Part shown: one piece after another, positions 31,501-37,294 of the stretch
How positions within the stretch are numbered: the first letter of the stretch is position 1
Layout of the letters: every line of letters begins with the position of its first letter
Source of the DNA: Robiginitalea myxolifaciens
GTDB taxonomy: Bacteria > Bacteroidota > Bacteroidia > Flavobacteriales > Flavobacteriaceae
Assembly: GCF_900115205.1 (NCBI RefSeq)
Contig: NZ_FOYQ01000002.1
Span: 620,001 to 684,000, forward strand
Direction of reading: 5' to 3'
DNA length: 64,000 nt
Notes under the pieces: model-generated
Databases searched by the model: none
Told to the model about the DNA's origin: nothing
The model's input: the letters and a program-made list of their open reading frames with translations, nothing else
Made by a program: the position numbers and the translations under genes

Positions 31501-31552
31501 CCATTAGGGTTGAGGTTTGTGGGGTTTGTATGCAATTTTTTGGTTGGAACAC
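22556..31552 (-). CDS. Giant T9SS-secreted surface protein with N-terminal cohesin-like domain, PKD, malectin, CBM6, HYR and SprB repeats (2,998 aa)
   Basis: The hydrophobic signal core TLLTLLGALFLFGGG sits at about residues 63-77, ending LEAQ. That is unusually far in; an in-frame GTG at 31406-31408 (residue 49) would give a normal signal peptide. Domains, by rough residue: cohesin-like (84-218; NANISFDETKLQV strand); PKD (224-312; YEWDFGDGSP); a GxxSPDGT bacterial repeat (316-390); malectin 1 (396-568); Ig-like domains (570-780); CBM6-like (784-904); malectin 2 (1007-1167); Ig/PKD-like domains (1170-1560); HYR domains (1569-1820 and about 2000-2240); three copies of a DAxTDxELFxLTDG module separated by two SprB-like repeats (2247-2900); and a type A T9SS C-terminal sorting domain (2911-2998; SGKLVKTV, LPSGMYYVR). 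The expected location is the cell surface after outer-membrane translocation and CTD processing. The role is inferred to be adhesin/scaffold. It is the first gene of a two-gene unit with the dockerin-bearing gene. Confidence 0.92.
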   Translation of the reverse strand: MFQPKNCIQTPQTSTLMEVLVRLCQAFYDVRTRISGPTKLQTIPVEDHVRNPKKVPPRRIPKTLLTLLGALFLFGGGATLEAQTGPDFIITPANATVDVNEQFSVTVQIVSNGFSYNSANANISFDETKLQVQGVTKAGPLDLNGPIAEQFDNTAGNVRHGAGIQNTFISTPVVDFLVIDFIATEAGVVNLEFFDFDQFSATQIIGSSFANILDAATGATITIGNPPVADFTIVPNPAEVNEVVQFTSTSTDIDGTIDNYEWDFGDGSPVVSGMSESAPTHTYSAPNTYTVSLTVTDNDGFTSTEMKNITVEEVMVTLFDITASSGPGGSISPDGTVQVMDGGSQLFTFTPDPGFEVAEVLVNGSPVAIAGSYEFTNVTSAQSISVSFEEIPPFQVCIASGNVDLVAFGRDFIGDLNNAPPTVSEFSRTNGKAFKNYSGSIGGTASGSPEELLFQKEIYGGAGGTNPAFTYEIPVENGTYQVDLYFAEVFHPSSGGRVFDVFLEDELNPILDEYDLVDPVKDGLNSNQTAIIRTYNVTVTDGSLTLQIGPASVDNGKLSGICVTASPGANLHPITNIGDLTVAVGEPAMAPVNVSDPESDPLTVTLNGLPASLSYNPATGQIEGTPLIGDIGTYTVNAIISDGTSSPVTEQFTLTVDPPEGDDPPAIDSIDDVFANEGELISIPIVVTDDFNPAASIEIFDISKGGTNPFTPTELEAVGTLNDNGGGSYTFEWTPAVGSGRSYWAVVTANDGVNLPQTESFRINVSQPLPGVILARTFFNPDPWYGGNPDATAGFTVAIEATAAQNIGWIDSGEFVDYWINVPTAGAYDVRVKAAKGSAGTTIVDFQENNGVFTSIGNVSVPQSPTPDRWQNYFNQTGSVVFTNAGPQVLRLSFNGGANIEEIEFTASFDPFFTAELEDQQNLEGETPMGLSVTATDPDGGVVTYSDNGTLPPGLSIDPTTGAISGTIDVGAAANSPYAVTITVTDDEMDTGTTTFNWTILEVISTPICVNVGNEADVTAFGRSFGNDDPFVTDFQANFNTTNPISGTLPGSGEEMMFQSEKNASAASGTLSFAFPTGNGEFTVELYMAEIYVGAPGGGSGLGTGDRLFDIDVEGTTETGVDLFDTYGTLQGVTKTFAVTVSDGILNIDLSAQVDRAKLSGICITPTADFVPNAAPTLEIAEWTPVIDCEGDGEDITLMASASDTEQGDLSSIIVWRNGLGEVVETGATLNLTAFTGSDTFTAEVVDATPSMASESILIDVDNADPVLADVLANPAGGVDGTIVTLSATASDEEDGDITANIVWTSDLDGSLGSGGSVMATLSIGVHTITASITDACGVEITEEITVEIVDDLAPVVVITGPTDINVSRGVPIAFSGTANDDVDGDISANLSWFTDDTQETIAPGGTGANKDITFVRPGSTEVNAEVTDSNGQTGSDTFTVNVSAPEVTFIAPVESEELTSLTVNVEVDPTDVLFGNAEHFHFYINPANVGAPDSNTRISSALTGAFKISDTQFVFDENSGALAANGAGNGIVEGFNTIVVVVADQFHQEFPNAEATALVTFTVDLPDLTDPMAMCQDIQVALGADGSVTILPSEIDGGSTDDEGIASLSLDIDTFTGVNLGENEVTLTVTDTSGNTDSCVATVTVVDNTNPVASCITDEININLGPDGMATLDAASVDGGSSDNDGIASISVFPNTFDCSSLGTQTVTLTVMDNAGNMDTCTTTVTVNDVTAPVVTCEADINLSSPSGVSLGVDITPPSVMDECDSSPTLTGVATRPDMTTFNLTDQPANYVFPTGSTKIVWTSMDAYGNTGTCTQFVNIAFTPSTASQITAFSVNGVDGDIVGTDITVLLPFGTPLTALEPSVTISEFASVVPNSGTAEDFSAGPVPYTVTAQDNTSQTVYSVTINAQPDADAGPDQIVVDLDGNGTEAVTLDGSASSDEGSIVSYVWTIGTTEIATGASPVFAFAQGVNNVTLTVTDNLGATATDTVVITVNPDNGTPTIECPELIAALDADANCTAQLPDFTGSVTAGDDLDPNPVVTQSPVAGSLVADGDLITLTVTDATGNSASCSFNISVIDNLAPVVQNPPAMTLDLKCASEVPAAAMLTALDNCDGSLMEMPSDDLTPGATANEFTIERTWTFTDTAGNSTSFVQTINVDDDVDPEFLVCLGAQTVVGDEDGFATLANYVPQVSATDNCGGVPVLVQSPAPGTIISGANTVTITATDEAGNNMTCSFDVSVDDPTPDPLEIVEFILVDADDNVDLFTITDGMLIDVNSLPTANLNIRAVEGPTTESVVMQISGPLNKSQTESFAPYALYGDAAGNYNAQVFPLGTYNLTGTAYTGNGGTGTPGAPGNVTFTFTDVNPACVDFDAVLADSGDPTSCGGDEGFAQINVSGSDSAVSYSWSHDNSLSGSVAEGLEAGSYTVTVTNEDGCLDIVSFTLSDPAGPTVTLAPFANVLDTDATFALSGGSPAGGTYSGPGVSGGNFNPAIGAGTYPITYTYADGNGCSGSATRNITVTSELGNAVLIVLDATTDTELFALTDGLVIYKSDIGNTPLGVIYNADLNPGGVNFKLTGPINEMRSEGPAPHSLFGDIGVDIQGKVFPVGNYTLIANAVSPAGIDITVNFSIVDQDPQCIGFDAALASKTNPTTCSGTDGSIMVSVSGGATPYSYSWSHNAGLDSPTASGLAAGNYSVTVTDANGCTDTVTTSISNPAAPVVTLANFAPVLESDAPFMLTGGSPAGGVYSGTGVSGGMFNPGVGPGTYTITYSYTDGTTGCSASASKNITVTSELGEAVLIVLDATTDTELFALTDGMVIFKDDIGNTPLGVIYNASLNPNGVFFNLSGPINENRSEGPAPHSLFGDIGVDIQGKPFPIGNYTLTANAISPSAPDVTVNFSVVAGSGAAREAVSKMLPMTASPTPADVEVSISFDVPTRIETFQIFDTSGKLVKTVRAAQGTNLRTYDLRVLELPSGMYYVRTKDDEGNSYQEAILISRY
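22850..24440 (-). repeat. ~790-bp direct repeats (Ig + DAxTDxELF module + SprB unit) in the 2,998-aa gene
   Basis: Two units, about 22850-23640 and 23650-24440, are strongly similar at both DNA and protein level. They share, for example, the block coding GPAPHSLFGDIGVDIQGK at about 22930-22985 and 23745-23800. Each comprises a SprB-like repeat, an Ig-like GGSPAGG-YSG-GVSGG segment and the ELFALTDG module. A third, more diverged ELF module precedes them near 24460-24810. Such near-identical neighbours can recombine and change protein length. Confidence 0.8.
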
Positions 31553-31704
31553 CTAAAGCATACCCACGCATCACATCCCTGATGAAAACCAATTGTTTTT
31601 CAGAAATCCGTAGACGGAAGGCAGAAGCCAAACGGAAAAAACCGGAAGGATTCTTCGAGTAAAATTTCTCCATACGCTTTAGTGCTCATTGTGCACACAG
31701 CATA

Positions 31705-31712
31705 CAAAGCTA
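31705..31712 (-). promoter_or_regulatory. Candidate -7 promoter element of the giant-protein operon
   Basis: On the minus strand this reads TAGCTTTG, a match to TAnnTTTG. It lies about 150 nt upstream of the ATG at 31552. No -33 TTTG is found at 19-20 nt, so the call rests on the -7 box only. Confidence 0.4.
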
Positions 31713-31861
31713 TGTTCGGAAGTAAGAGTGGGGCGACTTCCAAAATAATTACGGGGGAAAAAAATTGTCTTGTCATGAGTCTGACAAGGAATCCAGAGCA
31801 GGGCTCCGATATTCAAATGTTAAACTAATACTAATGGTATGAAGATTCGACAAGCTGCAAC

Positions 31862-31897
31862 CGTTTATCGATAAAAATCCTAAATCCTCGATAAACG
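31862..31897. promoter_or_regulatory. Inverted repeat, possible operator
   Basis: Two perfect 10-base arms, CGTTTATCGA (31862-31871) and TCGATAAACG (31888-31897), flank a 16-nt spacer. The left arm lies within a second short palindrome, TTTATCGATAAA. There is no T tract on either side, so it is unlikely to be a terminator. It lies about 150 bp upstream of the candidate -7 box of the giant-protein operon. A regulator binding site is an inference. Confidence 0.45.
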
Positions 31898-32034
31898 ACA
31901 CATGGGTGTTTAAAGAAATACAAGGCACCATGAAACAAGATTGAAAATCCGGCCAACGTTTAACCATTTCTTTTACATGGTCTGAAAAGCCCTTATTTTA
32001 CAGATATTACGAAAGGTGGAAGAAAAGTCTTACT

Positions 32035-32571
32035 TCAAGATCGCTCCGCAATATACCCCACTACACCATCGTAGAATTTGAGATAATCCGGGTAGTCTAT
32101 GTCGAAATCACCGGTAGGTTGCTGGGGTTCTGAAAATTTCACTTGCTTCTTGCCAAAATCGAATGCAACAAAGACAATAGGCACCTTTGCCTCAAGGGCG
32201 ATATAGTAGAATCCGCTCCGCCATTTCTCAACTTTCTTGCGCGTACCTTCCGGAGCTAATGCCAGGCGGAAAACCTTACGGGAGGCAAAGATGTCTGCAA
32301 CAGCCTTTACGGTATCACTGCGCTTACCGCGATCTACGGGTGCGCCTCCGGTCCATCGGAAAAACCAACCAAAAGGAGAATCAAAAAGGCTTTTCTTTCC
32401 GACGTAATTAATCTCAATACCCAGGATAGAACGCACAACCAGTCCCAGCGGGAAATCAATCCAGTGGGTGTGCGGCACCACGGCAACCACGCATTTCTTT
32501 AAGTCTGGAAAATGACCTACGAATTTCCAGCCGAATACTTTATGAAAGAGAAATGAGGAGAATTTACGCAT
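32035..32571 (-). CDS. PlsC-like 1-acyl-glycerol-3-phosphate / lysophospholipid acyltransferase family protein
   Basis: A compact 178-aa acyltransferase. The HX4D catalytic motif is HTHWID (about residues 34-39), and the acceptor-phosphate motif is APEGTRKK (about 107-114). PVDRGKR (about 76-82) is the middle block. It is shorter than typical PlsC (about 240 aa) and lacks a clear N-terminal membrane helix, as in many Bacteroidota members of the family. It is last in the kdsB-HAD-kdnB-like operon (18-bp gap), which suggests a role in lipid A or envelope lipid acylation. The acceptor cannot be named. Confidence 0.85.
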   Translation of the reverse strand: MRKFSSFLFHKVFGWKFVGHFPDLKKCVVAVVPHTHWIDFPLGLVVRSILGIEINYVGKKSLFDSPFGWFFRWTGGAPVDRGKRSDTVKAVADIFASRKVFRLALAPEGTRKKVEKWRSGFYYIALEAKVPIVFVAFDFGKKQVKFSEPQQPTGDFDIDYPDYLKFYDGVVGYIAERS

Positions 32572-32589
32572 TGCCGGATCGCTTTGGAA

Positions 32590-33714
32590 CTATATTTTAC
32601 GATATATAGCTTCCAGAGTTTCCGCATCAATTTTAGACCGCCATTCTTTGCCGAGCGCATTTTCCCAAAGCGGGGCCATGTCCATAGCAACCCGGATCAT
32701 TGTATCCATCTCTCCTTCGCTGATACCGGCGCATATTCCTTTAGGGAGGCAAACCTGATGAAGCTCCATCATCCGCATGAAGTCGGCGACTCCCGCGCTA
32801 TAATAGGGTTCAAGATGTTGAAACACCAGGCAATTCCCAAGCCCATGAGGTATTCCCAGTACGTGGGAAAGTCCATAACTCAACGCATGCGCGATTCCCA
32901 CCTGCGAATAAGCAATACTCATCCCGCCATGCCAGGAAGCCATCATTAGTTTCTCTTGTTGTTCGGTTTCCGGTAGATCTCCGAGAAAGACTTCATGGCA
33001 AAGACTAAGTGCTTTTTCCCCATAACTCTGGCTGAACGCATTGAGGTATGTCCCGTTTAAGGACTCAATACAGTGAATATAACAGTCCATACCCGTGTAA
33101 AACCATTGGTCCTTAGGAACCCCACGGGTAAGTTCAGGATCGAGTACAACCTGATCAAATGGGGTATAATCCGAGTTAATTCCCAGTTTACGCTCCGGAC
33201 CTGAGAGTACTGTGGTCCGGGAAACTTCGGCCCCCGTCCCACTTAAGGTGGGTATGCCTACATGATAGATCCCCGGCTGGCGGATCAGATCCCAGCCCTG
33301 ATATTGCGCCGAGGTTCCCGGGTTGTTCAGCATGAGTGCAACGGCCTTGGCCAGATCGAGTAGTGTTCCCCCGCCGATGCCTACCACCCCCGATGGCTTG
33401 TATTCAAAATCGTTCTGGATACGATCCCTGAGGGCATCGACCTGAACTGTTTTGGGCTCTTCGTCGGCCGAAATGAAGATAATCTGATCCTCAAAAATAG
33501 CCGGAATACGTTGCATCAAGGGGCTATTCTCAAAAATGTCGTCTACCAGAAATATTACAGGAGCCTCAGCATGTTTTCTTCGGGGCATGAGGATATCACC
33601 CAGTTGATCCAGGCTACCTGCTCCATAAACCACCCTGGGGACCATCGGGAAATTCCTGTAGGTACCCCGATTCTCTGAGGATTTCAGCTGCCTTGGATTT
33701 TCTTTCAAACTCAT
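32590..33714 (-). CDS. kdnB: Iron-containing alcohol dehydrogenase family, KdnB-like 3-deoxy-D-manno-octulosonate 8-oxidase
   Basis: A 374-aa class III (Fe-dependent) dehydrogenase. It has the NAD(P) glycine-rich GIGGGTLLDLAKA (about 112-124), a GTGAEVSRT active-site loop (about 158-166) and metal ligands in GMDCYIHC, GIAHALSYGLSH and the following IPHG. The blocks SAQYQGWDL, INSDYTPFDQ and WFYTGMDCYIHC recall Shewanella KdnB, which oxidises C8 of Kdo to an aldehyde on the way to 8-amino-Kdo. The link to kdsB two genes upstream supports a Kdo substrate. The partner aminotransferase KdnA is absent from the window. A generic alcohol dehydrogenase is the alternative; the context makes KdnB clearly better. 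Confidence 0.78.
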   Translation of the reverse strand: MSLKENPRQLKSSENRGTYRNFPMVPRVVYGAGSLDQLGDILMPRRKHAEAPVIFLVDDIFENSPLMQRIPAIFEDQIIFISADEEPKTVQVDALRDRIQNDFEYKPSGVVGIGGGTLLDLAKAVALMLNNPGTSAQYQGWDLIRQPGIYHVGIPTLSGTGAEVSRTTVLSGPERKLGINSDYTPFDQVVLDPELTRGVPKDQWFYTGMDCYIHCIESLNGTYLNAFSQSYGEKALSLCHEVFLGDLPETEQQEKLMMASWHGGMSIAYSQVGIAHALSYGLSHVLGIPHGLGNCLVFQHLEPYYSAGVADFMRMMELHQVCLPKGICAGISEGEMDTMIRVAMDMAPLWENALGKEWRSKIDAETLEAIYRKI

Positions 33715-33721
33715 TCTGGTC

Positions 33722-34420
33722 TTAAACGTAATTCAATAGTTCTGTGAGCTTCCCAAGGGTAAGGTGACCATTGGAATGCGACGCAGGGTCTACTTCTTCA
33801 TGGGCCCAGGTAGTGTGAAACGGCACATGCACCGCCTTGGCCCCTATCTCTTCTAAAGGTAGAACATCCGAGCGCAGGGAATTCCCTACCATTAAAAACT
33901 CCGCAGGAGGAATTTCCAGGTGTTCCAACAGCCTCAGGTAATTCCCGGGCTTCTTGTCACTGAGCACTTCCACGTGGTGGAAATAATCGAGCAGTCCTGA
34001 TTTTTCTAATTTCCGTTCCTGATCCAGCAGATCGCCTTTGGTAAGAACCAAAAGTCGGTATCTTCCATGAAGGGACCGCAGCACTTCCTCTACCCCATCG
34101 AGCAATTCCAATGGGTGCTCGATCATTTCTTTTCCAATTTCAAGTATGCGATTGAGCACCTGAGTACTCACCTTGTTGCCACTCAGCTCCAGGGCAGATT
34201 CAATCATGGAAAGCACAAAGCCCTTTATCCCGTAGCCGTAAAGCTTCAGGTTGCGCATTTCCATTTTAAACAACTCCTGATCTACCGTATTTCTCGTTTC
34301 GTAATCCTCGAGCAAACGGCCAAACTCCTCCTCCGCTTCCCGAAAATAGGTTTCGTTTACCCAGAGGGTATCATCGGCATCGAAGCCTATGGTGGTGATA
34401 TTGGAATAGTCTATTGCCAT
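33722..34420 (-). CDS. HAD-superfamily hydrolase (YjjG/C1-cap type phosphatase)
   Basis: A 232-aa haloacid dehalogenase-fold phosphatase. Motif I is DADDTLW near residue 14, motif II LVLTKGD near 122, a Lys in the DKKPGNY motif (about 155), and motif [15 protein letters not shown] near 176. The alpha-helical insert between motifs I and II is a C1 cap, unlike the capless KdsC. Its start overlaps the kdsB stop by 10 bp, so translation is probably coupled. Position suggests a phosphatase acting in Kdo/Kdo8N sugar synthesis or on a related intermediate; the substrate is unproven. Confidence 0.85.
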   Translation of the reverse strand: MAIDYSNITTIGFDADDTLWVNETYFREAEEEFGRLLEDYETRNTVDQELFKMEMRNLKLYGYGIKGFVLSMIESALELSGNKVSTQVLNRILEIGKEMIEHPLELLDGVEEVLRSLHGRYRLLVLTKGDLLDQERKLEKSGLLDYFHHVEVLSDKKPGNYLRLLEHLEIPPAEFLMVGNSLRSDVLPLEEIGAKAVHVPFHTTWAHEEVDPASHSNGHLTLGKLTELLNYV

Positions 34421-35139
34421 GCTGCCTTTGCTCGTTCCAGGTCTTCCGGGGTATCGATTTCAATCCCGGTGACCCGGGTCTCTACCATACTAATGCGTTT
34501 CCCGTATTCCAGATAACGAATTGCCTCAATTTTTTCAGCGGCCTCAAGGGGGCCTATGGGAAGCTTTCGAAAATCCATCAATGCCGATTTTCGAAATGCA
34601 TAAACTCCCTTGTGTTTAAAGTATTTAGCGACTATGTCCGAGGCTCTGGGATAAGGTATAGGTGCTCGCGAAAAATACAATGCGAACCCACGTTGATCGG
34701 TGATCACCTTTACGGTATTGGGGTTTTTGATTTCCTCCGGATCGGTAATAGGAGTCATCAAAGAGGCCAGGTCTACTTCCCCTTCAGTGTCTTTGCGAAA
34801 TACATCCAGCAATTTGGATAGGCTTTCGGTTTCGGTAAATGGCTCATCGCCCTGAACATTGACCACAACATCGACCTCCAGGTCTTCTACGGCTTCCGCA
34901 ATCCGATCACTTCCGGTCTCGTGTTGGCCCTTGCTCATAATAACAGATCCTCCAACACCAGTTATGGCTTTTTGAATTTCCTCATGGTCTGTAACCACAA
35001 TAACCTCATCGAAAAGACCTGTGGCCAGGGTAGCCTCAAAAGTGCGCACAATTACGGGTTTCCCTCCGAGATCCTGCAGGAGTTTGCCGGGAAATCTGGA
35101 GGCCGCATAGCGGGCCGGAATCATTGCGATAGCTTTCAT
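34411..35139 (-). CDS. kdsB: 3-deoxy-manno-octulosonate cytidylyltransferase (CMP-Kdo synthetase)
   Basis: Activates Kdo (or 8-amino-Kdo) with CTP to the CMP-sugar used for lipid A-core assembly in the cytosol. The 242-aa length is normal. The N-terminal [14 protein letters not shown] carries the CTP-binding basic residues, [10 protein letters not shown] (about 92-101) is the metal/nucleotide motif, and the C-terminal [15 protein letters not shown] is family-typical. It is first in an operon with the HAD phosphatase, the KdnB-like oxidase and the acyltransferase. In Kdo8N-making bacteria a KdsB homologue prefers the amino sugar, so the specificity of this enzyme is an open point. Confidence 0.95.
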   Translation of the reverse strand: MKAIAMIPARYAASRFPGKLLQDLGGKPVIVRTFEATLATGLFDEVIVVTDHEEIQKAITGVGGSVIMSKGQHETGSDRIAEAVEDLEVDVVVNVQGDEPFTETESLSKLLDVFRKDTEGEVDLASLMTPITDPEEIKNPNTVKVITDQRGFALYFSRAPIPYPRASDIVAKYFKHKGVYAFRKSALMDFRKLPIGPLEAAEKIEAIRYLEYGKRISMVETRVTGIEIDTPEDLERAKAAWQ

Positions 35140-35147
35140 TTCAGGGA

Positions 35148-35155
35148 CAAAGGTA
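35148..35155 (-). promoter_or_regulatory. -7 promoter element of the kdsB operon
   Basis: On the minus strand this reads TACCTTTG. Only 8 nt separate it from the kdsB ATG (35139), so the transcript would have almost no leader. Confidence 0.5.
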
Positions 35156-35165
35156 CACTTTCTGC

Positions 35166-35732
35166 CTATTTACGGCGGGGCCTCAATTTTCGGTAAATCC
35201 GGAACACCAGGACGAGTACCAGGATCACCATGATTATGGCAAATGCAGGGGCCAGTATCGAAGCCAGACTCAAAACGGTAGCCGTTCCGGTTTCTACCGT
35301 GGCGATGGCAGGATTTGCCAGGCCGCCTGTGGTTACGGAGGATGCCAATCGGCCGCCTGCCGATGCTCCTTTGATGGCTGTTGCGGTTCCACCTCCGGCA
35401 ATAATGGCCAGGGACCAGGTAACCATCGGGTCCAATCCGGCAACGGTAGAGACCATGGCTGCCGTTCCCGCTAGCGCGGCCAGGGGTACGGCCACCGAAT
35501 CCAGCAAATTATCTACCCAGGGGATAAAATAGGCGAAAAGTTCAACCAGGGAGGCCACCCCAAGGGTTATCACGGCTGCCATACTACCGATCCATTCCCA
35601 GTTCTCGTTTAAATCCCAAAGACCATTATAGGCCGCCAGGCTGAGCGCAAATAAGGGCAGGAATACCCGGAATCCTACAGAGGCGGCAAGTCCTATTCCC
35701 AGAAAAATACTGATTATGGTCTCGGAGGTCAT
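35166..35732 (-). CDS. DUF4126 family membrane protein
   Basis: A 188-aa hydrophobic protein of the DUF4126 family, common in Bacteroidota, with no known biochemical function. I see about five hydrophobic segments: residues 5-35, 48-72, 80-102, a Gly/Ala-rich stretch (105-140), and a strong C-terminal helix (about 150-180) ending in a basic RKLRPRRK tail that should face the cytosol. It lies between the helicase gene (25 bp upstream) and kdsB (26 bp downstream), all on the minus strand. Confidence 0.85.
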   Translation of the reverse strand: MTSETIISIFLGIGLAASVGFRVFLPLFALSLAAYNGLWDLNENWEWIGSMAAVITLGVASLVELFAYFIPWVDNLLDSVAVPLAALAGTAAMVSTVAGLDPMVTWSLAIIAGGGTATAIKGASAGGRLASSVTTGGLANPAIATVETGTATVLSLASILAPAFAIIMVILVLVLVFRIYRKLRPRRK

Positions 35733-35757
35733 GGTAGTGCGTTTCCCCTAATTTAAG

Positions 35758-37194
35758 CTATTCGTCTTCCAGAAAAAAATCGGTTTTGAATCCAATAAGG
35801 TACAGGGTCTTTCGCGCCCGGGTAACTGCGGTGTAGAGCCAGCGATAGTACTCGCGATCTGGCGGGCCCGACAGATATGGCTGCTCCACAAACACCGTTT
35901 CCCATTGCCCACCCTGGCTTTTATGACAGGTGATGGCGTAGGAGAATTTCACCTGCAGCGCATTGAAAAAGGGATTGTTTTTAACTCCCATAAACTTGCG
36001 ATAGGAAGAGGTTTCGTGCTCATAGTCTTCCATGACGGCCTGGTAGAGCTTATTCCCTTCCTCATAACTCAGGGAAGCCGATTCTGAAGCTATTGTATCC
36101 AAAAGCAAAACCGTTTCAAAAGGAGCCATCCGCGGATAATCGACCATCCTGACCTTTACTTCTGCGAATCGAAAACCGTAAAGTTCCTTGATGGCAAAAA
36201 TTTCCAGAACTTCCAGGATGTCCCCGTTTGCGATGAAACCAGCCTCGGAGCTACTTTTGATCCAGAAGTAATTATTCTTGACCACCATCATGTAGTCTCC
36301 CGGAGCAATCTCCTGCTCCAGAAATAACAACCGACTTCGGATATTTTCATTGTACTTGTTCGCCCGCTTGTTAGAGCGGACAATAATGGCGGTTTCCTCC
36401 TTTCCACTCTGATCAAATGCCCCGTTGATGGCATCCTGGATCTCATAACCATCGGTTAAGCGCACGATATCCGGGAAGTCGTTCAGGTGGAAGCGAAATG
36501 GTCCGGGAGGATCAGTATCGAGGGCCTCGCGGAGACTGGTTGCATTCATCAGGATCCCGGAATCCTCGGATTGACGCACCACTTCGTCGAGTTCCCATTC
36601 CACTACAGATTTTCCGTAGTTGAGTTCCAGGGTGGAAGCCTGAAGGGCAGGACTCAGGCTGAGCTTTACGGGAGGAAGCTGGGCGGTGTCCCCGATGAGG
36701 ATTAACTGGCATTTAAAACCCGAATAAACGTAGGTCATCAGGTCGTCCAGTAAGGCGGTCTGCTGATCGGAACTCCCCACAGGGCTATCCGGGATCATTG
36801 AAGCCTCATCGACAATAAATACGGTATTCCGATTCCGGTTGGGCGACAGGGTGAACTTTACCCCTCCCCCCCGCTGCTTTTTGGGGAAGTAAATCTGCTT
36901 GTGGATGGTCAGCGCCTGTGTGCCCGTGTAGTTAGACATTACCTTCGCCGCCCGACCCGTTGGGGCGAGGAGTACTGCTTTCTTCTTTGTATGCCACAGG
37001 TTGGTGATGAGGGTTCCCAGCAAAGTGGTCTTCCCGGTACCCGCAAATCCCTTTAAAAGAAATACTTCATTGTTTGCCCCCTGCAGCAGAAAGGTCGAAA
37101 GCATCCGCAGGGCACGATCCTGTTTTGGAGTTGGTGTATGCGGAAATTTCCCGCACAATAACCCGTAAAAATCGCTGGAATTAAGGGGTTTCAT
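35758..37194 (-). CDS. RecD2/UvrD-like ATP-dependent DNA helicase
   Basis: A 478-aa superfamily 1 helicase. Walker A is GFAGTGKTT at about residues 48-56, Walker B VFIVDEASM near 130, motif III around IGDTAQLPP (about 166), and the C-terminal UvrD_C_2 block AITCHKSQGGQWETV near 425. The final YTAVTRARKTLYLIG is motif VI. It is shorter than RecD of RecBCD or full RecD2 and lacks their N-terminal domains; this compact form is common in Bacteroidota as an 'AAA family ATPase/exodeoxyribonuclease V' annotation. A C7 run at 36866-36872 lies inside the gene but the frame is intact. Confidence 0.88.
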   Translation of the reverse strand: MKPLNSSDFYGLLCGKFPHTPTPKQDRALRMLSTFLLQGANNEVFLLKGFAGTGKTTLLGTLITNLWHTKKKAVLLAPTGRAAKVMSNYTGTQALTIHKQIYFPKKQRGGGVKFTLSPNRNRNTVFIVDEASMIPDSPVGSSDQQTALLDDLMTYVYSGFKCQLILIGDTAQLPPVKLSLSPALQASTLELNYGKSVVEWELDEVVRQSEDSGILMNATSLREALDTDPPGPFRFHLNDFPDIVRLTDGYEIQDAINGAFDQSGKEETAIIVRSNKRANKYNENIRSRLLFLEQEIAPGDYMMVVKNNYFWIKSSSEAGFIANGDILEVLEIFAIKELYGFRFAEVKVRMVDYPRMAPFETVLLLDTIASESASLSYEEGNKLYQAVMEDYEHETSSYRKFMGVKNNPFFNALQVKFSYAITCHKSQGGQWETVFVEQPYLSGPPDREYYRWLYTAVTRARKTLYLIGFKTDFFLEDE

Positions 37195-37201
37195 GAAGCT
37201 T

Positions 37202-37209
37202 CAAAGATA
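37202..37209 (-). promoter_or_regulatory. -7 promoter element of the helicase gene
   Basis: On the minus strand this reads TATCTTTG, 7 nt before the helicase ATG (37194). It implies a near-leaderless mRNA. The nearest upstream TTTTG is at a 15-nt spacing, too close for a normal -33. Confidence 0.45.
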
Positions 37210-37253
37210 CTGAGCTTTTTGAGCCAAAACCTTTCGCGATTCAAAAAAAATTG

Positions 37254-37261
37254 TAGATTTG
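37254..37261 (+). promoter_or_regulatory. -7 promoter element of the DUF3822-rsmD operon
   Basis: TAGATTTG matches TAnnTTTG; a weak -33 (TTTC at 37232) sits 18 nt upstream. The first ATG of the operon (37295) is 33 nt downstream. Confidence 0.55.
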
Positions 37262-37294
37262 TGAGAACCACTATTCAAAACTAAGACTGCGAAA

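Larger units (their letters stand above)
31553..32034. other. 482-bp upstream region of the giant-protein operon
   Basis: No convincing gene was found. The region holds a -7-like box (31705-31712, minus strand) and a perfect 10-bp inverted repeat (31862-31897). Small frames across it on both strands have no family character. The base composition is more AT-rich than in the flanking genes. Confidence 0.7.

Noticed and set aside
12952-31552. CRISPR array or minisatellite in the repetitive giant genes.
   Set aside because: Repeats are long, diverged, in frame and domain-like, without regular short repeat-spacer structure.
36866-36872. C7 tract in the helicase gene as a phase-variation switch.
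   Set aside because: Only seven C in a housekeeping-type gene whose frame is intact; nothing indicates a surface or restriction function.
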